64,000 nucleotides of DNA from UBA817 sp049889215 (GTDB lineage: Bacteria; Margulisbacteria; Marinamargulisbacteria; UBA817): assembly GCA_049889215.1 (NCBI GenBank), contig JBMHDV010000004.1, forward strand, positions 1 through 64,000, given 5' to 3'. The notes below the pieces were generated by a model that ran no database searches, had not been told where the DNA came from, and was given only the letters and a program-made list of their open reading frames with translations. Shown piece by piece: positions 35,501 through 45,350 of this stretch (the first letter of the stretch is position 1; each line of letters begins with the position of its first letter). Position numbers and translations under genes: made by a program.

Positions 35501-38196
35501 ACCATGCTAGACGTTAACTCACGACCAGCTGTATCCAGATAAATCACTGAATCATCCGTCAAATCTTTTACAACCAAAACAGTGGGGTCATTCGATCGTA
35601 TTCCAAGACCTGCAGCTGTAAATGAAACCGCTGGAGAAGATTGTTTGTCTGGATAAAATGTCATTGAATCATATTTAACAACAACACCAGTTTTTAATTG
35701 GCCAGCTTGTGAAAAAACACCTAAGGCTTGCCCATCATCAAGAATCATACTTCCTTTCGGATGATGCAGCATGGGCTGACCTAATTTTGAAGCATTATTT
35801 GCAGAAAGAAAGAACTCACCATCAGGTGTAATTTGTAATCGTGTTTGGTCATTCAACGAATTATAACTCTTTGGCAGTATTCTCAAATTAATCGGCGAAC
35901 CAGTAGCTGCATGAAATGAAATCTTACCATCGTCATCATGCTGAATAAATGGGGCTGTTTTTTGAGACCGGAAAGCAAACGAAGACGCTGTAGGAGTGTT
36001 ATCAATCAACAACTCATCAACTTGCACCCCAGTAGGTATAACAATATCAGAAGTCCCTTCCCCTCCAAAAAAACGAAGCGTTGAATCTGGCGCAATCGTT
36101 AACAATGGCGATCGGTTATGCGTTTCAAAAATAAAGCCACCACTACTTGACTGAAACATTAGCCCATAACCAGCACTTGAAGAATCAAATCGCTCAAATG
36201 TTTGTGGCGAAGAAATGTTAAATCCAAACAAAAGATTAGATGGCATATTTTGATACCCTGAACCAAAAAAGGAAAGTCCACGGGTTTGACTTTGATTTAA
36301 AAATTGTACACGTAGTTGATCAGGGTCCTGAACTGTTAAACGACCTAAATAATGATTCGATCTACCCAAACTAATGGCACGATCATAGTATAAGTTTGGG
36401 GCAAATTCCTGCCAATTACTTTTGAGTGAATGAATCCAATCATTACCATCAAATACCAACATCTGCTTTGATTGCACATTTTCAGTAGCAAACGTTAAGC
36501 GCTGATCAATATTAACAAATTGGGGTGACACATTGTAAAGTGTATTGGTGTCTTGAACCAATAGAGAATGTGTTGCAATCTCTCCGTAACCAACCAAATC
36601 GCCATACTCATAACTTAATGTTCCCGGAACCGAAGATCCATCCGAAGAAAGTATAAGACCTGATTTTAAATTCACTTTATTATCCCGTTTTAAAACAGTA
36701 CCCAAACCAATCGAGTACCCAGAAAGTGTCATGACATCTTTATTCAATAGCCAATATTTATCGACAAATGACACATTCGATAATTGAGAACCTCGACCAT
36801 AAAAATAATCCGCTTTTACTGAGCCACTCACAACAAGTGCTTCAGAATGGTCCATTGTATTAATCGCTACCCCATTATCCAACATCCACATGATTTGATT
36901 CGCTTGCGTAGGTTGAGCCAATTGTGTTGAAGATTGATTAATAATAAATGACTTTGAAAAATTAACCATGGCACCATCACCAATCACGGTTACACGATCT
37001 GCGTTCACTTGATTATTATTTCCAAAAACAAACACATCTTCACCATTAACCAAATTATTGTGCCCAATAATCGTTTGATGAGAACCGGACAGTTGATTTT
37101 TGTCAGATGCTAGCAAAACTGTATAATTTGAACTTACTTCATTATTTTGACCATTAACATTGATGACATAGCTACGTAATACAGAATCATTTTGACCACC
37201 AAGTATAACCGAATAGTTACCATCCATGACATGGGATTGCCCACCAAGAATTGCAGAGTATTGACCACTCAATGTATGATGCTTTCCACCAAAAACACTT
37301 GAATTACGCCCAGATATGACGATGTCTTCACCAAGAGCAACACTTGCTTGAGGAAACCCTGCCTCTTCTACACTTAAGTTTCGAGTAACATACCCAGCCT
37401 TCAATGCCCCCGATATTTGATCCCATGCAAATATTGATTGTTGCTTTGGTAGCGGAAATAATAAGCCACCTGAAGCTTCAGGTGATTTCAAAAATAACGT
37501 TCGTCCAATAACATCCAGTGGCATCTTTGGCGTGTTGTGCTGAACACCCACAAATGCTTGAGCATCAACAAAAACAATATCTCTACCATACTGACACGAC
37601 AAATCAGAGTTATTTGGGGCACACGTTCTTGATAGGTTAGCCTCTAAGGAATGATCATCATTTAAACCGGACCCTTTGGCATTATAAATTCGCTTTCCAT
37701 CTCCAGAAAACTTGGTGGCTTTTAATTCACCATTAATCATTAGATCTGCAGAAGTTGAACTAGCCCCCCCAATACGAATTTGACGATTTAAATAATCAAC
37801 ATAAAACAGTTCATCGTCCATAAGTTGTAATGTTTTATCCGTCAACTTAGATAAAACAGCCAATGATACTGACGAAATGGGTAAAAATATAATATCGTCT
37901 AATAACTCTAACTTAATACGTAAGTTCGGTTGATCAAAAACCAATACATCATTTAATTGATCAACATCCAATACAATATTTACGTTCACCAAGCCATCTG
38001 CAATATGCTGATCTTGGGTTGATCTAAAATATTCATTATTTCCACCATCGATAAATGACGAAGTTATTGGAATCGATTGTGTTGTTTGCAACGGTGCTTG
38101 GGTCGCATCATCAAATACAATCACCTGATAGGTAATCGTTTTAGAAAAACCAAAAAGTGACATAAAAGCCAATAGAAACAGAATACGCTTAATCAT
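32497..38196 (-). CDS. giant fibre protein 2 (YadA-like head, tail-collar tip), 1899 residues
   Basis: Paralogue of its two neighbours with the same order of parts. Signal peptide 1-18 (MIKRILFLLAFMSLFGFS), N-terminal beta domain ending near 125 (PISSVSLAVLSK), FSGDGKRIYNA near 160, head repeats about 295-412 (HTLSGQYSAILGGQSH, FVFGNNNQV), and FYGRGSQLSN near 470. The mid-shaft landmark NGGVINGDLLISGNLRV is near 1165 with IPFPWKHVF. A GIGTASPQYDLDVDG module lies near 1225. The collar-type domain starts near 1665 (GSIIMWSGWLTDLPDG) and carries many HxH pairs (HEH, HSH, HKH, HDH, HTH, HIH). The end, QPKYYTLAFIYLEG, resembles the closing strand of tail-collar proteins. It overlaps both neighbours by 4 bases. 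No enzymatic domain was found. Confidence 0.8.
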   Translation of the reverse strand: MIKRILFLLAFMSLFGFSKTITYQVIVFDDATQAPLQTTQSIPITSSFIDGGNNEYFRSTQDQHIADGLVNVNIVLDVDQLNDVLVFDQPNLRIKLELLDDIIFLPISSVSLAVLSKLTDKTLQLMDDELFYVDYLNRQIRIGGASSTSADLMINGELKATKFSGDGKRIYNAKGSGLNDDHSLEANLSRTCAPNNSDLSCQYGRDIVFVDAQAFVGVQHNTPKMPLDVIGRTLFLKSPEASGGLLFPLPKQQSIFAWDQISGALKAGYVTRNLSVEEAGFPQASVALGEDIVISGRNSSVFGGKHHTLSGQYSAILGGQSHVMDGNYSVILGGQNDSVLRSYVINVNGQNNEVSSNYTVLLASDKNQLSGSHQTIIGHNNLVNGEDVFVFGNNNQVNADRVTVIGDGAMVNFSKSFIINQSSTQLAQPTQANQIMWMLDNGVAINTMDHSEALVVSGSVKADYFYGRGSQLSNVSFVDKYWLLNKDVMTLSGYSIGLGTVLKRDNKVNLKSGLILSSDGSSVPGTLSYEYGDLVGYGEIATHSLLVQDTNTLYNVSPQFVNIDQRLTFATENVQSKQMLVFDGNDWIHSLKSNWQEFAPNLYYDRAISLGRSNHYLGRLTVQDPDQLRVQFLNQSQTRGLSFFGSGYQNMPSNLLFGFNISSPQTFERFDSSSAGYGLMFQSSSGGFIFETHNRSPLLTIAPDSTLRFFGGEGTSDIVIPTGVQVDELLIDNTPTASSFAFRSQKTAPFIQHDDDGKISFHAATGSPINLRILPKSYNSLNDQTRLQITPDGEFFLSANNASKLGQPMLHHPKGSMILDDGQALGVFSQAGQLKTGVVVKYDSMTFYPDKQSSPAVSFTAAGLGIRSNDPTVLVVKDLTDDSVIYLDTAGRELTSSMVFSRLNQPKWSIEAEANNQESLAILNALNESAIEFKPQQMNIFSPANPDQTLNVNGTVSFVDSPLKFLPVVGKDNPNQSVPVLQVKDSALQLAGVKSDSGIRFDINGAQKMQLVDQRLAIGSIPVPNAPTNSLYVNVGAYLSDGLFINEEQVHTKIFQDSTSEFKQVVENENQILTFDYDTGFELVSTQDNVAKVSFSDHFSKITGTQYDADDDDPIVEAKPNGIDLFGFVGNNISITATNISSLGDPMGNMDQLTFYNDLMNGGVINGDLLISGNLRVIGVGEDGQPNKMIGDISEMENIPFPWKHVFYVNDELVNYEYVITENVGIGTASPQYDLDVDGIASTNVAIIPSLNVTGFLDPYGDDFNVIANEDIRVTVNQTTQDDNTLFQVNQLQFESESAGLNQMNSDYQLAFYPSEYIDSVLRINAKTQAELSLNNRAFISSNAYGDMNFKSAQGVSDIYFIVNNHYHSLSQENKLALNVNGLAKNFLDVGGNMVIGANIAGEILASPNSVMVESRFGIGTPQPKATIDVRGAMVVGHSSTYLGSISGLNNDLVIQSRLFVEEYDSQADTDVLLINGSYVGYGGLYFNKSGSQSNSELSFFDNSSGLTIGYGSGVSDRILHFKDDSFFEFRPKLNGTSLKLNNLGQFSIGPSIASALVHINQNDLKLKIEALGTGDGDSRLVFGAGSIGVIGHSQYVPNSFIMSDEKQMLNAGADLAIDMDGNVDIAYNIRDTEAALPSHNVKVDVKSVVNVSQKVYRKNKVLTHMPEGSIIMWSGWLTDLPDGWKLCAGSPSATTTDKCDMRDQFIMGETASEKVNTEVGDMNIAVDTSAGDNYKHEHTSKHSHGENSSAKHSHAQKTIAANNSTINSNDSYAVGNVANSKKVGEATYITNPAEEYCWLYDSWWGLCLGTSYRYPDETHWRSVRSKEAMVAKKNQGLHKHQIKLNHDHDARLKENSGHKHSFNETSHTHDDIKHIHTASNQPKYYTLAFIYLEGEPKE

Positions 38197-41100
38197 GATT
38201 CTGCCACCTTTATAATATACCTTACGACCCGCGATTTTGGTCGATTATCAAAATCATGACCGTGCTCTTCTGCTGAGGTATGCGAGTGATTCGTTGTCTC
38301 AGAGCTTCCATGTAAGCTTCCATGCCCCCCACCTTCAAACGTAATGTTATCATGACTATGATTATCATTAAAACTATGATTATGTGTTATACCTGGCTTT
38401 AAAACTGTATATTCTTCAGTATCGCCAACTTTTGATGATGCATACGCAGTGGAGCTTGCGGTGGTTTTAGAACTAACACCACCCGATGCAAAGTCAATGG
38501 TATGCTTATGCTTACCGTCATCAACGGTGTGAGAATGACCTACTGATGTATGCGAGTGGTACGTATCACTCATTCTCTGATCTTTAACTCCACCACTAAC
38601 AAAGTTGTTCTGGCCATCTTTAACGTTATAGCTTGCATTAACAGACTTCACATAGCGCCCATCCATATTGGGGCATCCATTCGATCCATTACATTCAGCC
38701 CACCCTGCAGGAATAGTACCTGAACTATTCCAAAGGATAATGACACCAGTGGGCACTGATTGAAATTCATGAAACCCAGATGAATTTAATCGATCTGAAA
38801 TAAGGTAGCTATCTGCATGCAGGTTCCCTTTAACATTCACATCAAAGTTATCGATAGGGTCTGTATTTATCCCCACCTTATTATTTTTTATAATCAATTC
38901 AGCATTTGTAAATGAAGATGAGCCTACTTTTATTGATAACCCTTTTGAGGCTGTTCCAATAATTGCTTGATCACTACCATGTTTTAAATGAACTAACGCA
39001 CTGGTCCCAGATTTAATTTCAAGCTGAACATCACGATCTGAATCCATCACATGGAATGGTACCTGTGGCTGCCCGCCAACACCCAACCAAGCATCTGGTG
39101 ATAAAATCAAATTCGGCTGCCAAGACCCGTCACGAAAGGCATTCCACGAAAATCCATTATAACTATTAAACTTGAACCCAATATCCGCTTCTAATTGTTC
39201 GATAACATCATGTTTGTTTGATGGGTTATTCCGCTCTATTAAAAGTGAATCATCCATACCATTGCGAAGGGTTAATCGACCATTTTTAATTGATAAGTCT
39301 CCATTGGCTATAACACGTTCGTCTTGAATCACATTGGATGTTCCAACAAACAACCTATAGCTACCATCACCATTAATAAAAACCCCTTTAGGAATTTCTT
39401 CTGAATAACGTTCACCAACAATCACAGACCCACTCACTTCCAAATCATAAATTGGTAAAGTTGTCGCATCTAAACCAACGCCAACATTTCGGTTAACCGC
39501 TAAACTGTTGGAATGAACCTTTTCTTTAAAACCAATTGAAACATTTCCACTGACATCCAACGTATTTTTAATTTTGGAAGAAAAAATACCCAACTGACCT
39601 TGATCATTAAATTTTAAAGCCTGTTTATTTTGATTCACATAAAGTAGAAGGTCTGAAGAAGATTGCAGTTGTAAATTTGGATTAACAAATGAAACTGGTG
39701 TTCGTGTCCCTGTATCATCATACAAAACCCGAAATATATTTAATGATTGATCTCGACCAAGTGTGATCGATGACCCTGTTGCACCATCAAATAGAACGGA
39801 TGTTTTATCAAAAGGGTTGGATTGACCAATGTCAACCAAATACGATGATGATTGTGCACCTAACAAAAACTGAGAGTCATTTTTTATTTCCAATAACCGC
39901 TCGAAAGAAGGATCGGTAAGACTATCCCCATGTCGTCCAAATAATACAGAACTTTTTCTGGAGTTAAATCCAAGTCCATGTGAAGATCTCAAATAAATAT
40001 TTTCAGATCCAACTAAATTGGATACGGTAATGCCTTCCGATGCAATGGCCTCATTTATAGAACTCGTACCAACAACCTCGAGCAAAGTTGTTGGAAAATT
40101 CGTATTAATACCGATTCTACCTGATTTGTAATAAATTTCACCTTCATCATAATAGTCAGTTGGGGCATCATCTGGATCTGGAATATCGACACTATTCCGT
40201 GTAACTTGCTCCCAACGAAAAGGAATACCTCGAAGCCCAGATGCATCCCCTTTAATTTTTTCAGTTACCACAAAATCACCCTTTATCGTTAGGTCACTAC
40301 TGATTTCCCCTCCAGAGATCAAATCATTAATCAGTTCAATTTGATCAAATGTTAATGCCCCATCCACCGACCGATCAACGATATTATTAGCACTAACAGT
40401 AATTCCCTTTCCAACAAGCCGTAATGGCGTATTACCAGTTGCCGTAAACACGGTACCATCAGGCAATTTAATCCGATTATAATAGGGTTTCGCAGCAATC
40501 TTTAACGGTGATTCTGCGGTATTTTGACCGCTAAACTCTAACCCTGAGGCATCATTTATTTTAATTCGTTTCACCATACGAAGCGAATTATCACCAACAT
40601 CATTTTTTACATCTAACGGAAATATTTTATCATCCAACGAATTATAGATATCACCATCAACAATCATTGATCCCCCAACATCAAAACCAATCGCTTGATT
40701 TAGAATCTGTGAGATTGTTTGACGCTTATTTACTGCCACACCATTTTTACCAACTTCCAAAGCAACATTTTCTTCAGCCGTCATGACATCAATAGTATTT
40801 GATGAATCAATCACCAATTCATTAGCATCCATAACCATTGCTGGATAAGATGTTTGACCATCAACCTCTTTAAAATATAAACCAGACTGATTCAATAAAG
40901 TAACCGGAGCTTTTATAGATAAATTAACCGACGGTGAATCATCAAGAAAACCAATCATATTATTTTGTTGAATCTTTAGAACCGATGCATTGTTTCTTGT
41001 TAAATCCAAATCATCATCCACAGAGAGTGTCATTGCAAACGTTTCTCCATCTGAGTCAAACGAATTATCATTATTTTCATCAACCAAAAATTCAAGGCCA

Positions 41101-43916
41101 TTAACTGAATTTTTCGCTGCATCTAATTGGAAAATTCGCTCTCTACTAGCACCCGGGTCTCTTACAAATAAATCATATTGCGCATTTGCTGTTACATTAA
41201 TACCTACATTTGAATCTTTTGAAATTGATACATTTGGGGTTACAAAATTACCTGATGTATAAATTTTAATTGGGGTTGGTTTCGTTGAATTGAATACAAG
41301 TCCCGAACGCTGCTGACCCAAATTATAAAAACCAAGCCCATAACCATCTGAAACATGAACAGACCCGTTTTTGATATCAATATTTGAACGAAGCCACCTT
41401 GAACTTAACCCAAACATGGTCTCACCAGTATAGCTACGCTGCACCCGAGCAAATAGTTGATCTTGTTGTTTAAAAAGAATATCTTTGCCCCAAGGGCCGG
41501 ACTGAATTGTAAGGTTTCCATTATTCAATTGTTCGATCATTACCGCTCGATCCTCCGCCTGGTCACCATAACAAATCCGGGAAGAATAATCATAAATACT
41601 ACATGACCGAAAAAATTCATTCTTCAAATAGATACCAGCTTGTGATTCATCCCCAAAGGTCATCAAGGATTTAGATCCTAACCGTCCACCAACATAGAAT
41701 GGCAACTCTGGGGATACCCCATCTCCCATAACAAGAATATTTTGGGAGCTCATTTTTAAAACGTCTACTTTATTTCCCATCGCATCATCCAATGAAATCA
41801 AAAACTGATTATTAACAACTTCCATACCACCACCGACAGATTGAGATTGAAGAAATGAGCCGTTTTGATAAACCCCTTGAAAATGAATACCAGGCGGATC
41901 AACTGAAATCGATAGTTTCTTTTCATCGGCCGTGGCAAGATCAGATAAATACGCCGCTGTTTGGTGATTATCATCAACAAATACTGACAATGTATTATCG
42001 GGCAACGAATAACCGCTCAAGGTTTCAGGAACATTAATGAGCATATTATTTGAAGTGATGACTAATCGCTTTGACAACGCCACATTCATTAATCGGGAAG
42101 AGTGAGCCTCTTCATCAAATTGATCCACAAAACTTGGCACCCACGCATCCCCATTCCATTTAAGGACCTGACCAATAATTACATTTTCTGATGCCATATG
42201 AAATGTTTTTGTTTGATCATCAAGTGCCAATGCACCCGTGGCATTATACGTTGTATTAGTATCCACCATTTGAAGTGTTTGCCACTGACCGTCTTTATAT
42301 ACTTCAAACGTGTCGTCAAAATAACGAATCGTCCCTGAACTTGCAACAGCTTCACCACTTAAATGAATACTCCCGCTAACATTTAAAGATTCAATTAAGG
42401 AAGAGCGGTCAATTCCCATCTTTCCATCAAATACCAAATGATTGGGTAAACTAGGAATTAACATTTGCCAGACACTCTCAGGGCTTTTTATATTTTTTAT
42501 TAAAGATGCATCACCAATAAAGCCATCCGCAACAACCGACCCGCCAATCGCAAATTGGTTTCCACTTGGAACCGCATTTAAACCAACCCCATTATCTGCT
42601 TGAATTTGGATACTTCCTGAAACAGCTGATTGTGAATATTGATCTGTTAATCCAAAAACAACTGCATTAGCGTGCGATTCATCAACACGTACTTTTTGAC
42701 CAAAAGCTATCGAGCCAGGGGCATTCAATTCATGATTATTTCCACCCAACACCATGGCTCCATCACCGCGAACTACATTTTGAAACCCAGATACTATCGA
42801 GCCTTGACCATATGATTTATTATCAAAACCGCCCAAAACCAGTGCATCTTGACTCGCTTGGTTTTGCATTCCACCAAGGATTACTGAATTTGAGGTTATG
42901 ATTAAATTTTTCTGACCACCAGAAATAATCGAATCCGGGCCCAAGATTTCATTTTCTGAACCGCCACCAATAATGGATGAATCTGCAACAACTCGATTAT
43001 AGTAACCACCTGTAATAATAGAATATTTGCCTGACGCAACCCCAGAAAACCCCATCGAAATTGAATGATCACCACTAACATCATCATCCCAATAATTGGA
43101 CGCCGTATAACCTATTCGAAGAATATCACGATCACCATGCCACATCCATCGAGAGCCAGCTCCTGAGAATATATTAGATGTCGCCATTGAATTAGCTTGT
43201 AATAATAACGAACCATACGTTGTTAAATGTGCATGTGGCGTACCAATTGTTGTTGGAGCGCCAATGAGGACGCGGCCAGTTGCATTAACCGTAACAATAT
43301 TAAATTGCCCATTTTCAGATGATAACGAGTTATAATTATCTTCACCTTGATATCTTAAGTTAAATAACCTAGACCCATCACCAATAAATACACCTGTTGC
43401 ATTTGCAGTTCCAACAATATCAAGCATGGATTCCGGAGTTGCTTTTCCAACACCAAAACGCTGATTTGAATAATCAATCGAAAATTTATTAGAATCAATA
43501 AATCGGTTCGTACGCAACGCATTTGATGACTTTACAACGTAGGGTATTGAGGCCAAAGGTAGTTCAGTAACCAATTCTTCATCAAATTGAATACGAATGT
43601 ATATCGTATTACCTAGCTCAAAAAATGGAATTAATTCATCAGAAACATCCAAATTTGTTTGAAAATAATTATTTGTAACATCGATCTCTTTTTGAATTGA
43701 TACAGTTGGAACCATTTGTGATTTTTCATACAAAATAATCTCAGAAATAAACCGATTATTGATTTGTCGAAATGGGGATGGGGTCAAGATGCCATCCAAT
43801 GAAATTTGAGTTGGCGCAGTCGCTTCAGTTGAATATGTAACCGCAGCCGACCCATCCAATGAGAATATGGTGCAATTAATAAAAATAAGTAGAAAAGCTG
43901 ATTTTATAAGGTTCAT
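38193..43916 (-). CDS. giant fibre protein 1 (YadA-like head, tail-collar tip), 1907 residues
   Basis: First of the three tandem giants. Signal peptide about 1-22. The N-terminal beta domain ends in PLASIPYVVKSSNA (about 110), closest of the three to the SVPYA motif. FIGDGSRLFNL is near 178. The YadA-like head (about 279-419) has at least eight copies of a 14-16 residue unit (for example SIIGGGSENEI, SIISGGQKNLI, SVILGGMQNQA). FIGDASLIKNI is near 465. The landmark GGEISSDLTIKGDFVV is near 1202, with IPFRWEQ and GIGTNFP-like RIGINTNFP modules after it. The collar-type tip begins near 1721 (GVIILWNSSGTIPAGW) with an HSH/HTH/HKH/HNH/HGH series and ends RVVRYIIKV. A GGTGAATTC ribosome site precedes the ATG. 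A 204-base gap separates it from the upstream transferase gene; I see no convincing terminator or promoter there. Confidence 0.8.
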   Translation of the reverse strand: MNLIKSAFLLIFINCTIFSLDGSAAVTYSTEATAPTQISLDGILTPSPFRQINNRFISEIILYEKSQMVPTVSIQKEIDVTNNYFQTNLDVSDELIPFFELGNTIYIRIQFDEELVTELPLASIPYVVKSSNALRTNRFIDSNKFSIDYSNQRFGVGKATPESMLDIVGTANATGVFIGDGSRLFNLRYQGEDNYNSLSSENGQFNIVTVNATGRVLIGAPTTIGTPHAHLTTYGSLLLQANSMATSNIFSGAGSRWMWHGDRDILRIGYTASNYWDDDVSGDHSISMGFSGVASGKYSIITGGYYNRVVADSSIIGGGSENEILGPDSIISGGQKNLIITSNSVILGGMQNQASQDALVLGGFDNKSYGQGSIVSGFQNVVRGDGAMVLGGNNHELNAPGSIAFGQKVRVDESHANAVVFGLTDQYSQSAVSGSIQIQADNGVGLNAVPSGNQFAIGGSVVADGFIGDASLIKNIKSPESVWQMLIPSLPNHLVFDGKMGIDRSSLIESLNVSGSIHLSGEAVASSGTIRYFDDTFEVYKDGQWQTLQMVDTNTTYNATGALALDDQTKTFHMASENVIIGQVLKWNGDAWVPSFVDQFDEEAHSSRLMNVALSKRLVITSNNMLINVPETLSGYSLPDNTLSVFVDDNHQTAAYLSDLATADEKKLSISVDPPGIHFQGVYQNGSFLQSQSVGGGMEVVNNQFLISLDDAMGNKVDVLKMSSQNILVMGDGVSPELPFYVGGRLGSKSLMTFGDESQAGIYLKNEFFRSCSIYDYSSRICYGDQAEDRAVMIEQLNNGNLTIQSGPWGKDILFKQQDQLFARVQRSYTGETMFGLSSRWLRSNIDIKNGSVHVSDGYGLGFYNLGQQRSGLVFNSTKPTPIKIYTSGNFVTPNVSISKDSNVGINVTANAQYDLFVRDPGASRERIFQLDAAKNSVNGLEFLVDENNDNSFDSDGETFAMTLSVDDDLDLTRNNASVLKIQQNNMIGFLDDSPSVNLSIKAPVTLLNQSGLYFKEVDGQTSYPAMVMDANELVIDSSNTIDVMTAEENVALEVGKNGVAVNKRQTISQILNQAIGFDVGGSMIVDGDIYNSLDDKIFPLDVKNDVGDNSLRMVKRIKINDASGLEFSGQNTAESPLKIAAKPYYNRIKLPDGTVFTATGNTPLRLVGKGITVSANNIVDRSVDGALTFDQIELINDLISGGEISSDLTIKGDFVVTEKIKGDASGLRGIPFRWEQVTRNSVDIPDPDDAPTDYYDEGEIYYKSGRIGINTNFPTTLLEVVGTSSINEAIASEGITVSNLVGSENIYLRSSHGLGFNSRKSSVLFGRHGDSLTDPSFERLLEIKNDSQFLLGAQSSSYLVDIGQSNPFDKTSVLFDGATGSSITLGRDQSLNIFRVLYDDTGTRTPVSFVNPNLQLQSSSDLLLYVNQNKQALKFNDQGQLGIFSSKIKNTLDVSGNVSIGFKEKVHSNSLAVNRNVGVGLDATTLPIYDLEVSGSVIVGERYSEEIPKGVFINGDGSYRLFVGTSNVIQDERVIANGDLSIKNGRLTLRNGMDDSLLIERNNPSNKHDVIEQLEADIGFKFNSYNGFSWNAFRDGSWQPNLILSPDAWLGVGGQPQVPFHVMDSDRDVQLEIKSGTSALVHLKHGSDQAIIGTASKGLSIKVGSSSFTNAELIIKNNKVGINTDPIDNFDVNVKGNLHADSYLISDRLNSSGFHEFQSVPTGVIILWNSSGTIPAGWAECNGSNGCPNMDGRYVKSVNASYNVKDGQNNFVSGGVKDQRMSDTYHSHTSVGHSHTVDDGKHKHTIDFASGGVSSKTTASSTAYASSKVGDTEEYTVLKPGITHNHSFNDNHSHDNITFEGGGHGSLHGSSETTNHSHTSAEEHGHDFDNRPKSRVVRYIIKVAES

Positions 43917-44120
43917 GAATTCACCATTATGTTATTCCCGTTTTTTCACATCTTTAAACATAATTTAAGTTCATTTTTGACGATTGATCTGGCTAAAAAA
44001 AAAAGGGGTATTTTACTAAATAAAACCACTTTTAATTAATAGCCGAACATCGTCTTTAACGATTTCTTCGAAAGTTATAAAATCAAAGAATAATTTAACT
44101 TAAAACATTATCTGAGGAAA

Positions 44121-45350
44121 TTAAGCCAAAAAATCTATTAATTTATGACATTTCTCATCGACAGATCGCAGCCTTAAATCAAATTTTTGATGAATATTCG
44201 CCAATTTTTTTCGGTAATTTCCATGCGCCTGTAAACACATGTGTCTTTTTAATGTTAAATAAAGGTCTTCAGACGACGAAACAATCGGAAAAATATCATT
44301 AAAATCATCAAAATTCGAATAAATACCATCGTCGTATAATTCGAAAATAATGCTTGGTACTCGTGCATATAAAAGATCCGTCAATAAGGATGATTTACAT
44401 AAAGTAATTGCTAAATCAGCTTGTTGAATAGTAGATTCTAAATCCTCAGAAATAATAAATTCGTCAATTGAATATGTTTTTGCCAATCCGTAGTAAAATC
44501 CTCGTGTTTGATAGGCATTTTGTTCCAATTTTGGATGATTTTTTAATATTATTCTTAACGGTTTTATTTTTGACAAATCACTCAAAAGCAAAAATAATTG
44601 ATCAAAAAATGTCATTAATTTAAACTCATTTTGAAAAATATTTTCAAATCTCCCCATACCTAACCAAGTATTAAAAATCGCGATGGTAAACATATTATTA
44701 TCTCGTTTAACACAATCATTTGGCACAATCATATTATCTAATGGTAAGCCGGTTTCAATAATTTGTGTTTGAGATTGATTAAGTTGATTACATTGATAAC
44801 GCCAATGTCGAGAAGTGAGTTGGTTTTCCGAAATAATATAATCAGGAAATTTGAGCTCTGATGACGGAATCATTGTATTCGTACCCAGAATATTAACAGG
44901 AAAAAAATTCGGCGCATGTTCCAAAAATATGGATTTCACATTCATTTCACGTGCCAAATCAATCAAATACATTTCTGATGTACAAATAAAAAGATAGTCA
45001 ACATCATGGTTAACTAGCATCTCTTTAACCAAGTGATAACGTGCAATCATCTCTAAAAAACAATCATTCAAAAAATCATGCATGGTATCATCAATTTCCC
45101 TATCAACAAAGTGCTTTAAATATGACTCTACATAGGTAAAATAGTCATCTCTTTCCGAATTATAAATAGAAAAAAGGTCATGTTTTGAGTATGGTTTTTG
45201 CTTATAAAAACAAATGTTTTTTTTACACGAAAAATGTCTTGAATCAATATTTGTAACAAAATTAAAATGATGTATAAAATGTCTTGTTAGTGATTGAAAA
45301 CGGTTGAAAATAAAACCAGAATTTCTGGGTGAGTACATTATCGTTTTCAT
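44121..45350 (-). CDS. putative GT-B type glycosyl/glycerophosphate transferase
   Basis: The 409-residue protein has no signal peptide. The N-terminal half contains VDYLFICTSEMYLIDLAREMN then SIFLEHAPNFFP. The C-terminal half contains LRIILKNHPKLEQNAY near residue 265 and LESTIQQADLAITLCKSSLLTD near 308, then VPSIIFELYDDG. K-x-H-P, then aD-x-x-I-x-x-x-S-S-x-x-x-D and the final P-x-I-x-F match the donor half of GT-B capsule and CDP-glycerol-type transferases. Set between the fibre genes and co-translated with the preceding small gene (ATGA overlap), it may decorate the fibres or their anchor. The substrate is unknown. Confidence 0.6.
   Translation of the reverse strand: MKTIMYSPRNSGFIFNRFQSLTRHFIHHFNFVTNIDSRHFSCKKNICFYKQKPYSKHDLFSIYNSERDDYFTYVESYLKHFVDREIDDTMHDFLNDCFLEMIARYHLVKEMLVNHDVDYLFICTSEMYLIDLAREMNVKSIFLEHAPNFFPVNILGTNTMIPSSELKFPDYIISENQLTSRHWRYQCNQLNQSQTQIIETGLPLDNMIVPNDCVKRDNNMFTIAIFNTWLGMGRFENIFQNEFKLMTFFDQLFLLLSDLSKIKPLRIILKNHPKLEQNAYQTRGFYYGLAKTYSIDEFIISEDLESTIQQADLAITLCKSSLLTDLLYARVPSIIFELYDDGIYSNFDDFNDIFPIVSSSEDLYLTLKRHMCLQAHGNYRKKLANIHQKFDLRLRSVDEKCHKLIDFLA

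Noticed and set aside
26882..43916. A prophage or phage-tail module, because of the tail-collar and tail-fibre-like domains.
   Set aside because: No capsid, portal, terminase, baseplate, integrase or lysis gene lies nearby; every giant has a signal peptide, and neighbours are outer-membrane and housekeeping genes.
43917..44120. Promoter or terminator in the 204-base gap before the first giant fibre gene.
   Set aside because: An ATCGT-TAAAG-ACGAT hairpin and AT-rich boxes are present, but none has a T run or a properly spaced -35/-10 pair.
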